Assembly: GCA_000722615.1 (NCBI GenBank)
Contig: JOKI01000021.1
Coordinates: forward strand, 25,919-89,918
DNA from: Pseudorhizobium pelagicum
Lineage (GTDB): Bacteria > Pseudomonadota > Alphaproteobacteria > Rhizobiales > Rhizobiaceae
Length of the DNA: 64,000 bases
Direction: 5' to 3'
Shown here: in pieces, positions 37,663-46,380 of the stretch
How positions within the stretch are numbered: the stretch's first letter is position 1
Layout: the number at the start of each line of letters is the position of its first letter
Notes under the pieces: model-generated
What the model saw: the letters and a program-made list of their open reading frames with translations, nothing else
The model's database searches: none
What the model was told of the DNA's origin: nothing
Position numbers and translations under genes: made by a program

Positions 37663-38277
37663 ATGTCATCCATCCTTCTCGTTACCTCGAGCCCTCGCGA
37701 CGATTCGCTCTCGACCAAGGTCGCCTCCGCCTTCGTCGACAAGCTGACCGCCCGCAAGCCGGAGACGGCTGTCGTCCATCGTGACCTCGGCAAGAAGCCG
37801 ATCGCGCACCTCGACACCGTCACCACCTCCGCCATCCGCAAGCAGGCCGCCGACCGCAATCCGGAAGAGGCTGCCGCCGCCGCCGAATCCGACGAACTGG
37901 TCGCCGAACTGATGGCGGCCGATACGGTGGTGATCGCCACCGGCCTCATCAACTTCAACATCTATTCGACGCTGAAGTCCTGGATCGACAATGTCGCCCG
38001 CGCCGGCATGACCTTCCGCTACACCGCCGAAGGCCCAGAGGGTCTCGCCACCGGCAAGAAGGTCTATATCGTGCTCTCGGCCGCCGGGATCTATTCCGAA
38101 GGTCCTGCCATGGGCATGAACCACGCCACCCCCTACCTAAAGACGGTGCTCTCCTTCATGGGCATGACGGATGTCGAGGTGGTCTATGTCGAAGGCACGG
38201 CCTTCGGACCAGAAGCCTTCGACAAGGCGCTGGCGGATGCGGACGCGGCGATCTCTCGCCTGGCGCTGGCCGCCTGA
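37663..38277 (+). CDS. azoR: FMN-dependent NADH-azoreductase / quinone reductase
   Basis: 204 residues, flavodoxin-like fold. N-terminal SSILLVTSSPRDDSLSTKVA binds FMN phosphate, FNIYSTLKSWIDNVARAGMTFRYT is the family hallmark, and KKVYIVLSAAGIYSEGPA follows. It reduces quinones and azo compounds with NADH. AAGGAAG lies 6-8 bases before the ATG at 37663, which decides the start. It is divergent from, and probably controlled by, the adjacent LysR protein. Confidence 0.9.
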   Translation: MSSILLVTSSPRDDSLSTKVASAFVDKLTARKPETAVVHRDLGKKPIAHLDTVTTSAIRKQAADRNPEEAAAAAESDELVAELMAADTVVIATGLINFNIYSTLKSWIDNVARAGMTFRYTAEGPEGLATGKKVYIVLSAAGIYSEGPAMGMNHATPYLKTVLSFMGMTDVEVVYVEGTAFGPEAFDKALADADAAISRLALAA

Positions 38278-38300
38278 GCCTGCCCGTCCTTCAGATGCAG

Positions 38301-38330
38301 AAACGGCCGCGGCAATCGCCGCGGCCGTTT
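38301..38330. terminator. Strong hairpin terminator between azoR and the HlyU-like gene
   Basis: Perfect 13-bp stem AAACGGCCGCGGC / GCCGCGGCCGTTT with an AATC loop, ending in T residues on both strands. It serves azoR and probably the convergent gene at 38363 too. Confidence 0.9.
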
Positions 38331-38362
38331 TCGTGTGGATCTGCCAAACTCTGTAACCGGCC

Positions 38363-38686
38363 TCAGGCCGAGCGGGACTTCTCGCCGTCGGCAAACAGCG
38401 ACGGGCCGTTCTGGTCGATGATCTGGCGCGCCTTGCGGAAGGTGCAGTCGACCGCCTCGTCCATCGAGGTGAAGACGTCGGCACGGATGAAATTGCGCAC
38501 CAGCACCTCGCCGCCGACCTCCTTCTCGATGCGTCCGGCCAGCCGCAGCTGGTTGCCCTCGCGCAGCGGCGTTGCAAAGATCATGCAGTCGCCATGGATC
38601 TGCGGCTCGACGGCGGGGGCCGCCGGAGCCTCCGCCCTGGAGCCGCCGGAGAAGATCGAGAGGATGCCGGAAAGGAAAGAAGCCAT
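38363..38686 (-). CDS. HlyU-family protein
   Basis: 107 residues. An N-terminal helix with MASFLSGILSIFSGG is followed by an Ala/Pro linker and the HlyU-like domain (VEPQIHGDCMIFATPLREGN to EVLVRNFIRADVFTSMDEAV, DCTFRKARQIIDQNG). The Vibrio HlyU name comes from a haemolysin activator, but this Pfam family has no proven DNA-binding activity in rhizobia, so treat the name as family only. It lies 56 bases after ilvA on the same strand. Confidence 0.75.
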   Translation of the reverse strand: MASFLSGILSIFSGGSRAEAPAAPAVEPQIHGDCMIFATPLREGNQLRLAGRIEKEVGGEVLVRNFIRADVFTSMDEAVDCTFRKARQIIDQNGPSLFADGEKSRSA

Positions 38687-38742
38687 ATGCGCTACCTATC
38701 ATAATCGGGGGGTTGGAGAAAGACGTCGGCCGGTGACGCGCC

Positions 38743-40008
38743 TCAGATGATCAGGTTGGCGAGAATCTCGTTCTCGGTGATGTCCTGGTAGCCGAGGTCG
38801 GCGGCTTCGAAACGCGCCAGCAACCCCTCAAAATTGCGGGGGTCCCGGGTCTCGATCCCGATCAGGATCGAGCCGAAGTTGCGGGCCGATTTCTTCAGGT
38901 ATTCGAAGCGCGAGATGTCGTCTTCGGGGCCGAGCAGGTTGAGGAAGTCGCGCAGGGCGCCGGGGCGCTGGGCCAGCCGCAGGATGAAGTATTTCTTCAG
39001 CCCCAGGTGGCGCATCGCCCGCTCCTTGACGTCCGGCAGGCGCTCGAAATCGAAGTTTCCACCCGAGACCACCGCAACGACGGTCTTGCCTGCCAGGCGC
39101 TCGGGGCCGAGCATCTCGAGCGCCGTCAGCGACAGGGCGCCCGCCGGCTCCAGCACGAAGCCCTCGATGTTGAGCATCTCGGTGATCGTCACGCAGATGG
39201 CGTTTTCCGGTGCCAGCAGCACCTGCTCGGGCGCAAACCCCTTCAACGCCTCGAAATTCAGATCACCGATCCGGGCCACCGCTGCGCCATCGACGAAATT
39301 GTCGACCTTGGAAAGGCGCACCGCCACACCGGCCTCAAGGCTGCGGCGCAGGCTCGGCGCCCCCTCCGGCTCGACCAGCACGAAGCCTTCCGGCGGTATC
39401 TCGCCGCGCAGATAGCCGGTGATTCCCGAGGACAGCCCGCCGCCGCCGACCGGCAGGACCATCAGATCGGGCCGCACGCCGTCCGGCAGCTGTGCCATGA
39501 TTTCGGCGGCGACCGTCGCCTGGCCCTCGATGATGTCGGCATGGTCGAAGGGCGGCACCATGTAGCCGCCCGTCTCCGCCACATAGGCGTTGGCGGCCGC
39601 ATAGCACTGGTCGAAGATATCGCCGATCAGCCGGATGGTGATGAACTCGCCGCCGAACATGCGCGTCTTGTCGATCTTCTGCTGCGGCGTCGTCACCGGC
39701 ATGAAGACGACGCCCGGCACCTGGAAATGGCGGCAGACGAAGGCGAATCCCTGGGCGTGATTGCCGGCGGAGGCGCAGACGAAGGTGCGGCCCTTGCCAC
39801 CCGTGGCCATCACCTTGCGCAGGAAGTTGAAGGCGCCGCGGATCTTGTAGGAGCGCACCGGCGAGAGATCCTCGCGCTTCAGCCAGACATCGGCGCCGTA
39901 GCGGCGGCTCAGATGCTCGTTCAACTGCAGCGGCGTCTCCGGGAAGATCTCCCGCAATGCCACGCTTGCCTCATCCACTGCCACTGTGTTCACGTCTGCT
40001 CCGTCCAT
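38743..40008 (-). CDS. ilvA: Threonine ammonia-lyase (threonine dehydratase)
   Basis: 421 residues, PLP fold type II. The catalytic lysine is K55 in SPVRSYKIRGAFNFL; CASAGNHAQGFAFVC is the substrate loop and LPVGGGGLSSGITGYL binds the phosphate. It has a single C-terminal ACT-like regulatory domain (YFILRLAQRPGALRDFLNLL), the arrangement of the ilvA subgroup with isoleucine feedback. It deaminates threonine to 2-oxobutanoate for isoleucine synthesis. It is divergent from trkH with the 5' ends close together. Confidence 0.9.
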   Translation of the reverse strand: MDGADVNTVAVDEASVALREIFPETPLQLNEHLSRRYGADVWLKREDLSPVRSYKIRGAFNFLRKVMATGGKGRTFVCASAGNHAQGFAFVCRHFQVPGVVFMPVTTPQQKIDKTRMFGGEFITIRLIGDIFDQCYAAANAYVAETGGYMVPPFDHADIIEGQATVAAEIMAQLPDGVRPDLMVLPVGGGGLSSGITGYLRGEIPPEGFVLVEPEGAPSLRRSLEAGVAVRLSKVDNFVDGAAVARIGDLNFEALKGFAPEQVLLAPENAICVTITEMLNIEGFVLEPAGALSLTALEMLGPERLAGKTVVAVVSGGNFDFERLPDVKERAMRHLGLKKYFILRLAQRPGALRDFLNLLGPEDDISRFEYLKKSARNFGSILIGIETRDPRNFEGLLARFEAADLGYQDITENEILANLII

Positions 40009-40096
40009 TGAAATTCCAATGTCTTCCCGCTATGCCATAGCCAACCGCGAGAGACCAAATCATCTTTCGGACCACACGAGCAACCGGGTCACCATT

Positions 40097-41551
40097 TTGA
40101 ACGCCAGTCTCCTCCGGCCGGCCATCTATATCGCGGCGCTCTGTGGCCTCTATCTGGCAACGGCCATGTTCCTGCCGGCGATGATGGATCTCTATTACGG
40201 GCACGACGACTGGCAGGTGTTTGCCCTCTCGGCCTTCATGGTCGGCGGCATCTCGCTGATGACGGCGCTTGCCACCCGCGGCGCGCCGCCGGTGTTCACC
40301 AAGCGGCTCGGCTTCCTGCTCGTCAACCTGCTCTGGGTGATCTTCTCGCTGGTGGGCGCGATCCCGCTCTATCTCGCCGATCACGACCTGAGCTTTGCCC
40401 AGTCGATCTTCGAATCGATCTCGGCGATCACCACCACCGGCTCCACGGTCCTCGTCGGCCTCGATGACCTGCCGCCCGGCATCCTGCTGTGGCGCTCGCT
40501 GCTGCAATGGCTCGGCGGCATCGGCATCGTCGCCCTCGGGCTCTTCGTCTTGCCGTTCCTGCGCGTCGGCGGCATGTCCTTCTTCAAGCTGGAATCCTCC
40601 GACACCAGCGACAAGCCCTTCGCGCGGCTGGCGAGCTTCACGCGCGCCTTCATCGGCATCTATGTCGGCATCACGCTGGTCTGCGCCATCTGCTACGCCT
40701 GGGCGGGCATGAACCGCTTCGACGCGCTGAACCACGCGCTGACGACGGTCGCCACCGGCGGCTTTTCCACCCACGACGCATCGTTCGGCTATTTCAACAG
40801 CATTCCGCTGCTCTGGATCTCGACGGTATTCATGACGATCTGCAGCCTGCCCTTCTCGCTCCTGATCATCTTCGTGGTCCGCCGCCGGCTCGATTCGCTG
40901 CGCGACCCGCAGATCATCGTCTTCGTCGGCTATCTCTTCGTGTTTTCCGTGGCGCTCGGCGTCTATCACCACCTGAACAACGACGTCGGCCTCGGCACGG
41001 CGCTGGCGCATTCCTTCCACAACATCTCGTCGATCCTCTCGACCACCGGCTATGCCAGCACCGACTACACCGCCTGGGGACCGTTTGCCGTGGCGCTTGC
41101 CTTCTTTGCCACCTTCATGGGTGGCTGCACCGGCTCCACCGCCGGCGGCATCAAGGCCTATCGCTTCGTCGTGCTCTTCAACATCGTCGGCACCGGCCTG
41201 AAGCGGCTCGTCTATCCGAACGCCGTCTATTCCGTGCGCTACGGCAAGGCGGTGATCGAGCCCGAGGCGCAGCGCGGCATCTTCCTGTTCGTCGCGCTCT
41301 ACATCTTCCTGTGGGCGGTGGGTAGCCTTGCCATGACGCTGCTCGGCTATGACTTCCTGACCTCGGCCTCCTCGGTCATCACGGCGCTCTCGAACGTCGG
41401 CCCCGGCATCGGCGACATCGTCGGCCCCGCCGGCAATTTCTCCACCATCAGCGACCCCGCCCTTTATCTGCTGTCGGTGATGATGCTCGCCGGCCGCCTG
41501 GAAATCCTGACGGTGCTCGTTTTGCTCACACCGCTCTTCTGGCGCCAGTAG
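40097..41551 (+). CDS. trkH: Trk-type potassium uptake protein TrkH
   Basis: 484 residues from a TTG start (NASLLRPAIYIAALCGLYL), with the usual length for rhizobial TrkH. The four selectivity-filter repeats are visible: ISAITTTGSTVL, TTVATGGFSTHD, SSILSTTGYAST and ALSNVGPGIGD, with M1-P-M2 helices around each. It imports potassium with the NAD-binding TrkA, which is not in this window. An ATG at 40019 is an alternative but has no ribosome site and overlaps the ilvA promoter region. Confidence 0.92.
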   Translation: MNASLLRPAIYIAALCGLYLATAMFLPAMMDLYYGHDDWQVFALSAFMVGGISLMTALATRGAPPVFTKRLGFLLVNLLWVIFSLVGAIPLYLADHDLSFAQSIFESISAITTTGSTVLVGLDDLPPGILLWRSLLQWLGGIGIVALGLFVLPFLRVGGMSFFKLESSDTSDKPFARLASFTRAFIGIYVGITLVCAICYAWAGMNRFDALNHALTTVATGGFSTHDASFGYFNSIPLLWISTVFMTICSLPFSLLIIFVVRRRLDSLRDPQIIVFVGYLFVFSVALGVYHHLNNDVGLGTALAHSFHNISSILSTTGYASTDYTAWGPFAVALAFFATFMGGCTGSTAGGIKAYRFVVLFNIVGTGLKRLVYPNAVYSVRYGKAVIEPEAQRGIFLFVALYIFLWAVGSLAMTLLGYDFLTSASSVITALSNVGPGIGDIVGPAGNFSTISDPALYLLSVMMLAGRLEILTVLVLLTPLFWRQ

Positions 41552-41593
41552 GGCGTCCTGACGCAGAGCGGTTGCGTACGGTGATGTCACGGA

Positions 41594-41678
41594 TGGTGCG
41601 GACGGCGGGGGTCGAACCCGCATGACCGAGGCCGAGGGATTTTAAGTCCCTTGCGTCTACCAGTTTCGCCACGTCCGC
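41594..41678 (-). tRNA. tRNA-Leu (anticodon TAA)
   Basis: 85 bases with encoded CCA. The acceptor stem GCGGACG pairs with CGTCCGC; D arm GGCGAAACTGGTAGACGC; anticodon arm GGGACTTAAAATCCC giving TAA; the variable arm is long as expected for a class II tRNA; T arm GCGGG-TTCGACC-CCCGC. Confidence 0.97.
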
Positions 41679-41756
41679 ATCGGTGTTTCAGTAGCTTCCA
41701 AGGGCGGGAAATGGAAGGGCCGGGAAGAATGAATTGCTGATACCTGCTTCGGCCGC

Positions 41757-41774
41757 GGCGATCATACGATCACC
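41757..41774 (-). terminator. Small hairpin after the FecE-type gene
   Basis: GGCGATC / GATCACC (6 of 7 paired) with ATAC loop, 13 bases beyond the stop codon. No T tract, so the terminator role is tentative. Confidence 0.3.
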
Positions 41775-41787
41775 GTAGCCCGGTCCG

Positions 41788-42549
41788 TCACCGCATGAAA
41801 TGAATGTGTGGCCGCGCGTGATAGGGCGATGCCTCGATCCGGCCGTCGACGCGGAAGACGGTCTTCAGCAAGTCTTCCGTCATCACCTCCTCCGGCGTTC
41901 CTACCGTCACGACGCGGCCCTCCTGCATGATGATCAGCTGGTCGCAGAACATCGCCGCATGGTTCAGGTCGTGCAGCGCGATGATGCTGGTGATCGAGAG
42001 GCTGGAGATGAGGCGCATCAGGCTGATCTGGTGCTGGATGTCGAGATGGTTGGTCGGCTCGTCAAGAATGAGTTCCTGCGGCGCCTGGGCCAGCGCCCTG
42101 GCGATATGCGTGCGCTGCCTCTCGCCGCCCGAGAGGCTCTGCCAGGGGTCGTTGCGCTTCTGCGTCATGCCGGCGCGCTCCAGCGCCTCGGCCACGGCCG
42201 CGTCGTCGGCAAGCGTCCAGCCGGAAAACATCGAGCGGTGCGGAAAACGGCCGAGCTTCACCACGTCGACGACCTTGAGGCTGGCGTTCGTGGTGGCATG
42301 CTGCTCCACGAAGGCGACGCGACGCGCGATCTGGCGGCGGTCGATGCCTTTCAGGTCCTGGCCGTCGAGCGTGATGCGGCCGGCCTGCGGGCGCTTCAGC
42401 CCGGCCAGGAGGCGCAGCAGCGAGGTCTTGCCGGAGCCGTTGGGGCCGAGAAGGCCGAGCATCAGGCCCGGCTTCACCTCCAGCGAGACGCCGTCGATGA
42501 TCGTCTTCTTGCCGATCCTCCAGACGAGGTTTTCCGCCCTGATGCTCAT
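41788..42549 (-). CDS. FecE-type ABC transporter ATP-binding protein
   Basis: 253 residues. Walker A GPNGSGKT at 35-42, Q-loop in VAFVEQHAT, signature LSGGERQR, Walker B ELILDEPTNHLD, H-loop in IIALHDLNHA. It belongs to the iron-siderophore/haemin/B12 importer ATPases. Its ATG overlaps the permease stop as ATGA. It is the third gene of a binding protein-permease-ATPase operon. The open frame extends upstream to 43347, but only as shadow of the permease gene. Confidence 0.92.
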   Translation of the reverse strand: MSIRAENLVWRIGKKTIIDGVSLEVKPGLMLGLLGPNGSGKTSLLRLLAGLKRPQAGRITLDGQDLKGIDRRQIARRVAFVEQHATTNASLKVVDVVKLGRFPHRSMFSGWTLADDAAVAEALERAGMTQKRNDPWQSLSGGERQRTHIARALAQAPQELILDEPTNHLDIQHQISLMRLISSLSITSIIALHDLNHAAMFCDQLIIMQEGRVVTVGTPEEVMTEDLLKTVFRVDGRIEASPYHARPHIHFMR

Positions 42550-43586
42550 GATGCGCGCTGGAACCGATAGAGGATGATGGAAAAGACCGGCACGCCGACG
42601 AGCGCCGTCACGACGCCGATCGGCAGCACCTGCTGCGGAATGAGCGCCCGGGAGGCGATGTCGGCCAGCACCATGAAGATGGCGCCCAACACGGCACAGG
42701 CGGGCAGCAGCCGCACATGCAGCGGGCCGACGACGAAGCGTGCCGCATGCGGCACGACGAGGCCGACGAAGCCGATGGTGCCGACCATGCTGACGATGGT
42801 CGCCGTCATCACCGCCGTCAGCGCAAAGAGCGCGATGCGGGTGCGACCGACGTCGACGCCGAGTGCGGCGGCCGATTCGTCGCCGAAGGCGAAGGTGTCG
42901 AGCACCCGCGCATAGAAGAGGCAGATGACAAGTCCGAAACCGACAACGACGGAGACCAGGGCGAATTCCGGCCAGCGCACGCCGCCGAAGCTGCCGAGCA
43001 GCCAGAACATCACGTCGCGCGCCTGCTGGGCGTTGCCGGAGGTGGTGACCACATAGGAGGTCGCGGCGTTGAAGAGCTGCGAGGCGGCAACGCCGGCCAG
43101 GATCGTGCGGTCCGCCCCGCCGCGCGTGCCGTTGGACAGGAGCGCCACGAAGAGGAAGGCCGCGAAGGCCCCGGCGAAGGCTCCGACGGAGAGCGTCACC
43201 GCGCCGGCCCCGACGCCGAGGATGACGATCGCCACTGCACCGGTGGAGGCACCGGCGGAAATGCCCAGCACATAGGGTTCGGCCAGCGGGTTGCGCAGCA
43301 GCGACTGCATGATCGCGCCCGAAAGCGCCAGACCGGCGCCGCAGCACGAGGCGACCAGCGCCCGGCTCAGCCGGTAGTCCCAGATCACCGTCTCATGGAT
43401 CCGGTTGAGCTCGACGGCGGTCCAGCCGAGGCGGTTGGTCACGGCGGCAAACGTCGTCGACAGCGGGATCGGCAGGTCGCCGATCCCGACGCTGATGCCG
43501 ACGACGACGGCGATCAGCGCGAGGGACGCCAGAACTGACGCCCCGAGGACCAGCAGGCCCTGTATGGAACGTCCCGTCTCTGTCAC
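42546..43586 (-). CDS. FecCD-type ABC transporter permease
   Basis: 346 residues, about ten membrane helices. Signature DYRLSRALVASCCGAGLALS, IMQSLLRNPLAEPYVLGISA with GAS, and VGTIGFVGLVVPHAARFVVG are diagnostic. The start is a GTG at 43586 that overlaps the binding-protein stop as GTGA, an argument for translational coupling; its stop in turn overlaps the ATPase start. It probably functions as a homodimer since only one permease gene exists. Confidence 0.92.
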   Translation of the reverse strand: MTETGRSIQGLLVLGASVLASLALIAVVVGISVGIGDLPIPLSTTFAAVTNRLGWTAVELNRIHETVIWDYRLSRALVASCCGAGLALSGAIMQSLLRNPLAEPYVLGISAGASTGAVAIVILGVGAGAVTLSVGAFAGAFAAFLFVALLSNGTRGGADRTILAGVAASQLFNAATSYVVTTSGNAQQARDVMFWLLGSFGGVRWPEFALVSVVVGFGLVICLFYARVLDTFAFGDESAAALGVDVGRTRIALFALTAVMTATIVSMVGTIGFVGLVVPHAARFVVGPLHVRLLPACAVLGAIFMVLADIASRALIPQQVLPIGVVTALVGVPVFSIILYRFQRAS

Positions 43587-44608
43587 TTCAGGAGACCGAG
43601 CGCCTTCATCTGCTCGGCCACCTGTTCGGCGCCGTAGATCGTGCGAATTGTCGGGTTCATCGCCTGCCCGTCCATCACCACGATCGCCTTGTTCTTCACC
43701 GCCGCGATCTGGCTGACGGCCGGATCGCTGTTCAGGAACGCGATCTTGGCTTCCGGCTTGTCGAGCTCCCAGCGGTTGCGGTCGAGACTGGCGACGACGA
43801 TGACGTCGGGATTGGCGGCGATGATGCTTTCCCAGCCAAGCGTCGGCCATTCCGCTTCGGAGTCGATGGCGTTCTTGCCACCCAGCACGTCGGCGATGAA
43901 GCCCGAGGCGCCGTTCTTGCCGCCGAGATAGGCGTCGGCCGAGGGCGCGGGGCTGGAAAACCAGAAGACGTAGGACAGCGGCTTGCCGTCGGTGGAAACG
44001 CCGGCGCGCAGGGCTGCTTCACGGGCCTTGAAGTCCGCGATCAGCGCCTGGCCGCGGTCGGCGACGTCGAAGATCTGCGAGAGCTCGTCGATCTCCTGAT
44101 AGAGAAGGTCCATGTTCCACAGTTCTTCGCGGCTGCCGTACTGGTCCTTCACCTCCTCCGTGCTGAGGCAGGTGCTGGGCGACAGGTAGGCCGGGATCTT
44201 GAGCCGCTCGAAATCCTCGCGCTTGGCGACCTTGCTGGTCGGGCCGATCAGGCTCGGCAGAGCGGCCGCGACGAAGTCGGGGTCCTGTGCCAGGATCGAT
44301 TCGAAGGTCGGAAACTCCACCGTCAGCAGCGTCACCTTCTCGTTGGCCGCCGCGAGCTGCGGCAGCACCTTGCTTGGCCAGAAGGCGGTGGCGACCATCT
44401 TGTCCTCGAGGCCGAGCAGCAGCATGATTTCGGCGCTGTTCTGGCCAAGCCCGACGGCCCGCTCCGGCGCCTTTTCGAAGGTGACCTTCGCGCCGCAATT
44501 GTCGAGGGTCAGCGGATAGCTCGTCGGCGCGGCGAGAGCCGGCGCCACGGCAAATCCGAGCGTGATGCAAAGGCTGGAAACGGCGACAATCGATTTGAAT
44601 GCGGTCAC
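43583..44608 (-). CDS. Periplasmic substrate-binding protein of the FecB/BtuF class
   Basis: 341 residues. Signal peptide ending VAPALA-AP (about residue 27), then a two-lobed class III binding fold with PERAVGLGQNSAEIMLLLGL and ESIIAANPDVIVVAS. NCGAKVTFEKAP and the LTLDN start are typical of siderophore or cobamide binders. Four Cys residues are not arranged as haem ligands. The substrate may be a ferric siderophore, cobalamin or a similar chelate; the window contains a B12-dependent enzyme (NrdJ), but this is not evidence of B12 transport. Confidence 0.88.
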   Translation of the reverse strand: MTAFKSIVAVSSLCITLGFAVAPALAAPTSYPLTLDNCGAKVTFEKAPERAVGLGQNSAEIMLLLGLEDKMVATAFWPSKVLPQLAAANEKVTLLTVEFPTFESILAQDPDFVAAALPSLIGPTSKVAKREDFERLKIPAYLSPSTCLSTEEVKDQYGSREELWNMDLLYQEIDELSQIFDVADRGQALIADFKAREAALRAGVSTDGKPLSYVFWFSSPAPSADAYLGGKNGASGFIADVLGGKNAIDSEAEWPTLGWESIIAANPDVIVVASLDRNRWELDKPEAKIAFLNSDPAVSQIAAVKNKAIVVMDGQAMNPTIRTIYGAEQVAEQMKALGLLK

Positions 44609-44658
44609 GAGAAACGTCCTTGTATTCGGCCCAGGGGCCTGTCGGAAAAGGCGGTTGC

Positions 44659-44688
44659 GGTATAACCCTCCTGCCGCGACAAAAACAA
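44659..44688 (-). promoter_or_regulatory. Candidate sigma-70-like promoter of the FecBCD-type operon
   Basis: Minus strand: TTGTTT (44688-44683), 18-base spacer, TATACC (44664-44659), about 50 bases upstream of the ATG. An inverted repeat GAATA-N8-TATTC at 44692-44709 lies immediately upstream of the -35 and could be a regulator site. Confidence 0.4.
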
Positions 44689-44815
44689 GAGGAATACAAT
44701 CATATATTCATCGCGGCAGGGAGCCTCCCCCGAAAAGCCCGTCCTCGTTCCTTAGCCAGCTTCGCGCAATGTTCCGGGCGTCTTCTGCGGCATCATTTTT
44801 TTTGGAGCAGAACGA

Positions 44816-45055
44816 ATGACTTGTGCAGCTGCGGTTTACGCAGAAGACCCAGATCCCGTGTTTGCAGACGATATCCAGCGCTCCGCCTGGGCGATTGCGG
44901 CGCGACACCTGACGGCGGGGCAGAAGGATGTCACGAAGATGATTGCCGACGGCATGCAGCAGGAGCGCACGCGCTGCGTCGACCTCGTCCACGCGGCGCT
45001 CGGCGCGGACGCGGACCTCGGCGTCTTCGTCGCAAATCCCCGCTACAACTGGTAG
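44816..45055 (+). CDS. Small hypothetical protein, 79 residues
   Basis: Starts MTCAAAVYAEDPDPVFADDI and ends ANPRYNW. GGAG lies 9 bases before the ATG. The centre (IQRSAWAIAARHLTAGQKDVTKMI) is predicted helical and no membrane segment is seen. No family recognised. Ribosome site and codon use support translation; nearby long antisense frames are shadows. Confidence 0.55.
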   Translation: MTCAAAVYAEDPDPVFADDIQRSAWAIAARHLTAGQKDVTKMIADGMQQERTRCVDLVHAALGADADLGVFVANPRYNW

Positions 45056-45236
45056 CGCGATGCGGCATCGGCGCACCGGGTGGCAGGCTGCGGCTCCTCG
45101 TCCGCAGCGCCCGCACCAGGGAGCCGGCAAAAATGTTCCAACCGTACCGGAAGAGCGGCAACTGCACTCGCGGCCCCGCAGACCGCATGTAAGATACCCC
45201 TGCCCGATTGAGAAAGCCGGGCTTTTTCCCCTTATT

Positions 45237-45264
45237 GCCCTGTCTCGCGACAGGGCTTTTTTTT
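45237..45264 (+). terminator. Rho-independent terminator
   Basis: Perfect 8-bp stem GCCCTGTC / GACAGGGC with TCGC loop and eight T residues at 45257-45264. Confidence 0.92.
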
Positions 45265-45493
45265 CGCATCCTATACGGCTGGTCCGGTTCGGGACGGTGA
45301 GACGTCAGCTGGCGGTCAACCAGAAAAGGCGGCCGATCTCGACTTGCCGCTTTTCGACGCCATCTTCCATGGGTCGCGCGGACTGTTTGCGCGGCCGGGA
45401 GCCTCGGTGCACTCCCCTGCCCCAAACCGGGGCTCCCGTCAGGCGCAATCGTTGGTGCGGTCCGGTCGCATCGACCGGCGGTCGGTGTCGACA

Positions 45494-45522
45494 CAAAAAA
45501 ACGCGGCCCGGGAGCCGCGTTT
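45494..45522 (-). terminator. Rho-independent terminator of wrbA
   Basis: Stem AAACGCGGC / GCCGCGTTT with a 6-base loop and a seven-T run on the minus strand (plus-strand A run ends at 45501), 22 bases past the wrbA stop. Confidence 0.92.
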
Positions 45523-45544
45523 CTGAAAGGTTCGTTACGAGCGA

Positions 45545-46144
45545 TCAGGCCGAGAGCTTGGCGGCCAGCTTTGCCACGTAGCCGCCCTGATAGCGGGCGC
45601 CGTCGAGTTCCACGGCCGAGGGCTGGCGGGAGCCGTCGCCGTCGGTGATGGTGCTGGCGCCATAAGGCGAGCAACCCTTCACTTCTTCGACGCCCGTCTG
45701 CCCCTGGAAGGCATAGGGAAGGCCTGCCACGACCATGCCCTGGGCCAGGAAGGTCGGGAGGAAGCCGAGGATCGTCGATTCCTGACCACCGTGCTGGGTG
45801 GCGGTCGAGGTGAAGGCGGAGCCGAGCTTGCCGACGAGCTTGCCCTCGGCCCAGAGACCGCCGGTCTGGTCCCAGAAATTGCGCATCTGCGAAGCCATGG
45901 TGCCAAAGCGCGTGCCGGCACCGACGATGATGGCGTCGTATTCAACAAGTTCCGCCACGGTGGCGATTTCCGCCTCCTGGTCGAGCTTGTAGTGCGAAGC
46001 CTTGGCGAGGTCTTCAGGAACGAGTTCCGGCACCCGCTTGATGGTGACGTCGGCACCGGCAGAGCGGGCGCCTTCCGCAACGGCCTTGGCCATTGTCTCG
46101 ATGTGTCCATAGGCGGAATAGTAGAGAACCAGTACCTTGGCCAT
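45545..46144 (-). CDS. wrbA: NAD(P)H:quinone oxidoreductase WrbA
   Basis: 199 residues, flavodoxin-like. N-terminal [20 protein letters not shown] binds [23 protein letters not shown] and [14 protein letters not shown] are WrbA signatures. It catalyses two-electron reduction of quinones, limiting radical formation, and belongs to stress regulons in many bacteria. An EcfG-type promoter match with 18-base spacing lies about 112 bases upstream. It is divergent from the CinA-type gene. Confidence 0.95.
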   Translation of the reverse strand: MAKVLVLYYSAYGHIETMAKAVAEGARSAGADVTIKRVPELVPEDLAKASHYKLDQEAEIATVAELVEYDAIIVGAGTRFGTMASQMRNFWDQTGGLWAEGKLVGKLGSAFTSTATQHGGQESTILGFLPTFLAQGMVVAGLPYAFQGQTGVEEVKGCSPYGASTITDGDGSRQPSAVELDGARYQGGYVAKLAAKLSA

Positions 46145-46255
46145 GCTTCGTCTCCGTTCAGGGTTGGTTTTGCAGAAGTGGGAATTGCTCTAGACGCTTC
46201 GCGCCGGGACCGCAGCCCCTGCGCTGGTCGACGCAGTGTTCGCATTTAGAAGACG

Positions 46256-46281
46256 AACACGGTTGATCCGTCTTCGGTTCC
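46256..46281 (-). promoter_or_regulatory. EcfG-type stress promoter candidate for wrbA
   Basis: Minus strand GGAAC (46281-46277), an 18-base spacer, GTT (46258-46256). It would give a leader of about 105 bases before the wrbA ATG. Confidence 0.4.
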
Positions 46282-46380
46282 GAAACGAAGAAGATTCTCA
46301 CCGTCGCACGACAGGCTCTTCTGTCCGGACCGAATCGGGCCTAGGACTGTCAGACCCCATGCAGAACATCAGGACACGCC

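Larger units (their letters stand above)
45056..45544. other. Intergenic region with two terminators
   Basis: 489 bases between the 79-residue ORF and wrbA, with no convincing gene. A clear terminator at 45237-45264 reads plus, 180 bases past the small ORF, so a longer leader or an unannotated small RNA may end there. The wrbA terminator occupies 45494-45522. Confidence 0.4.
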
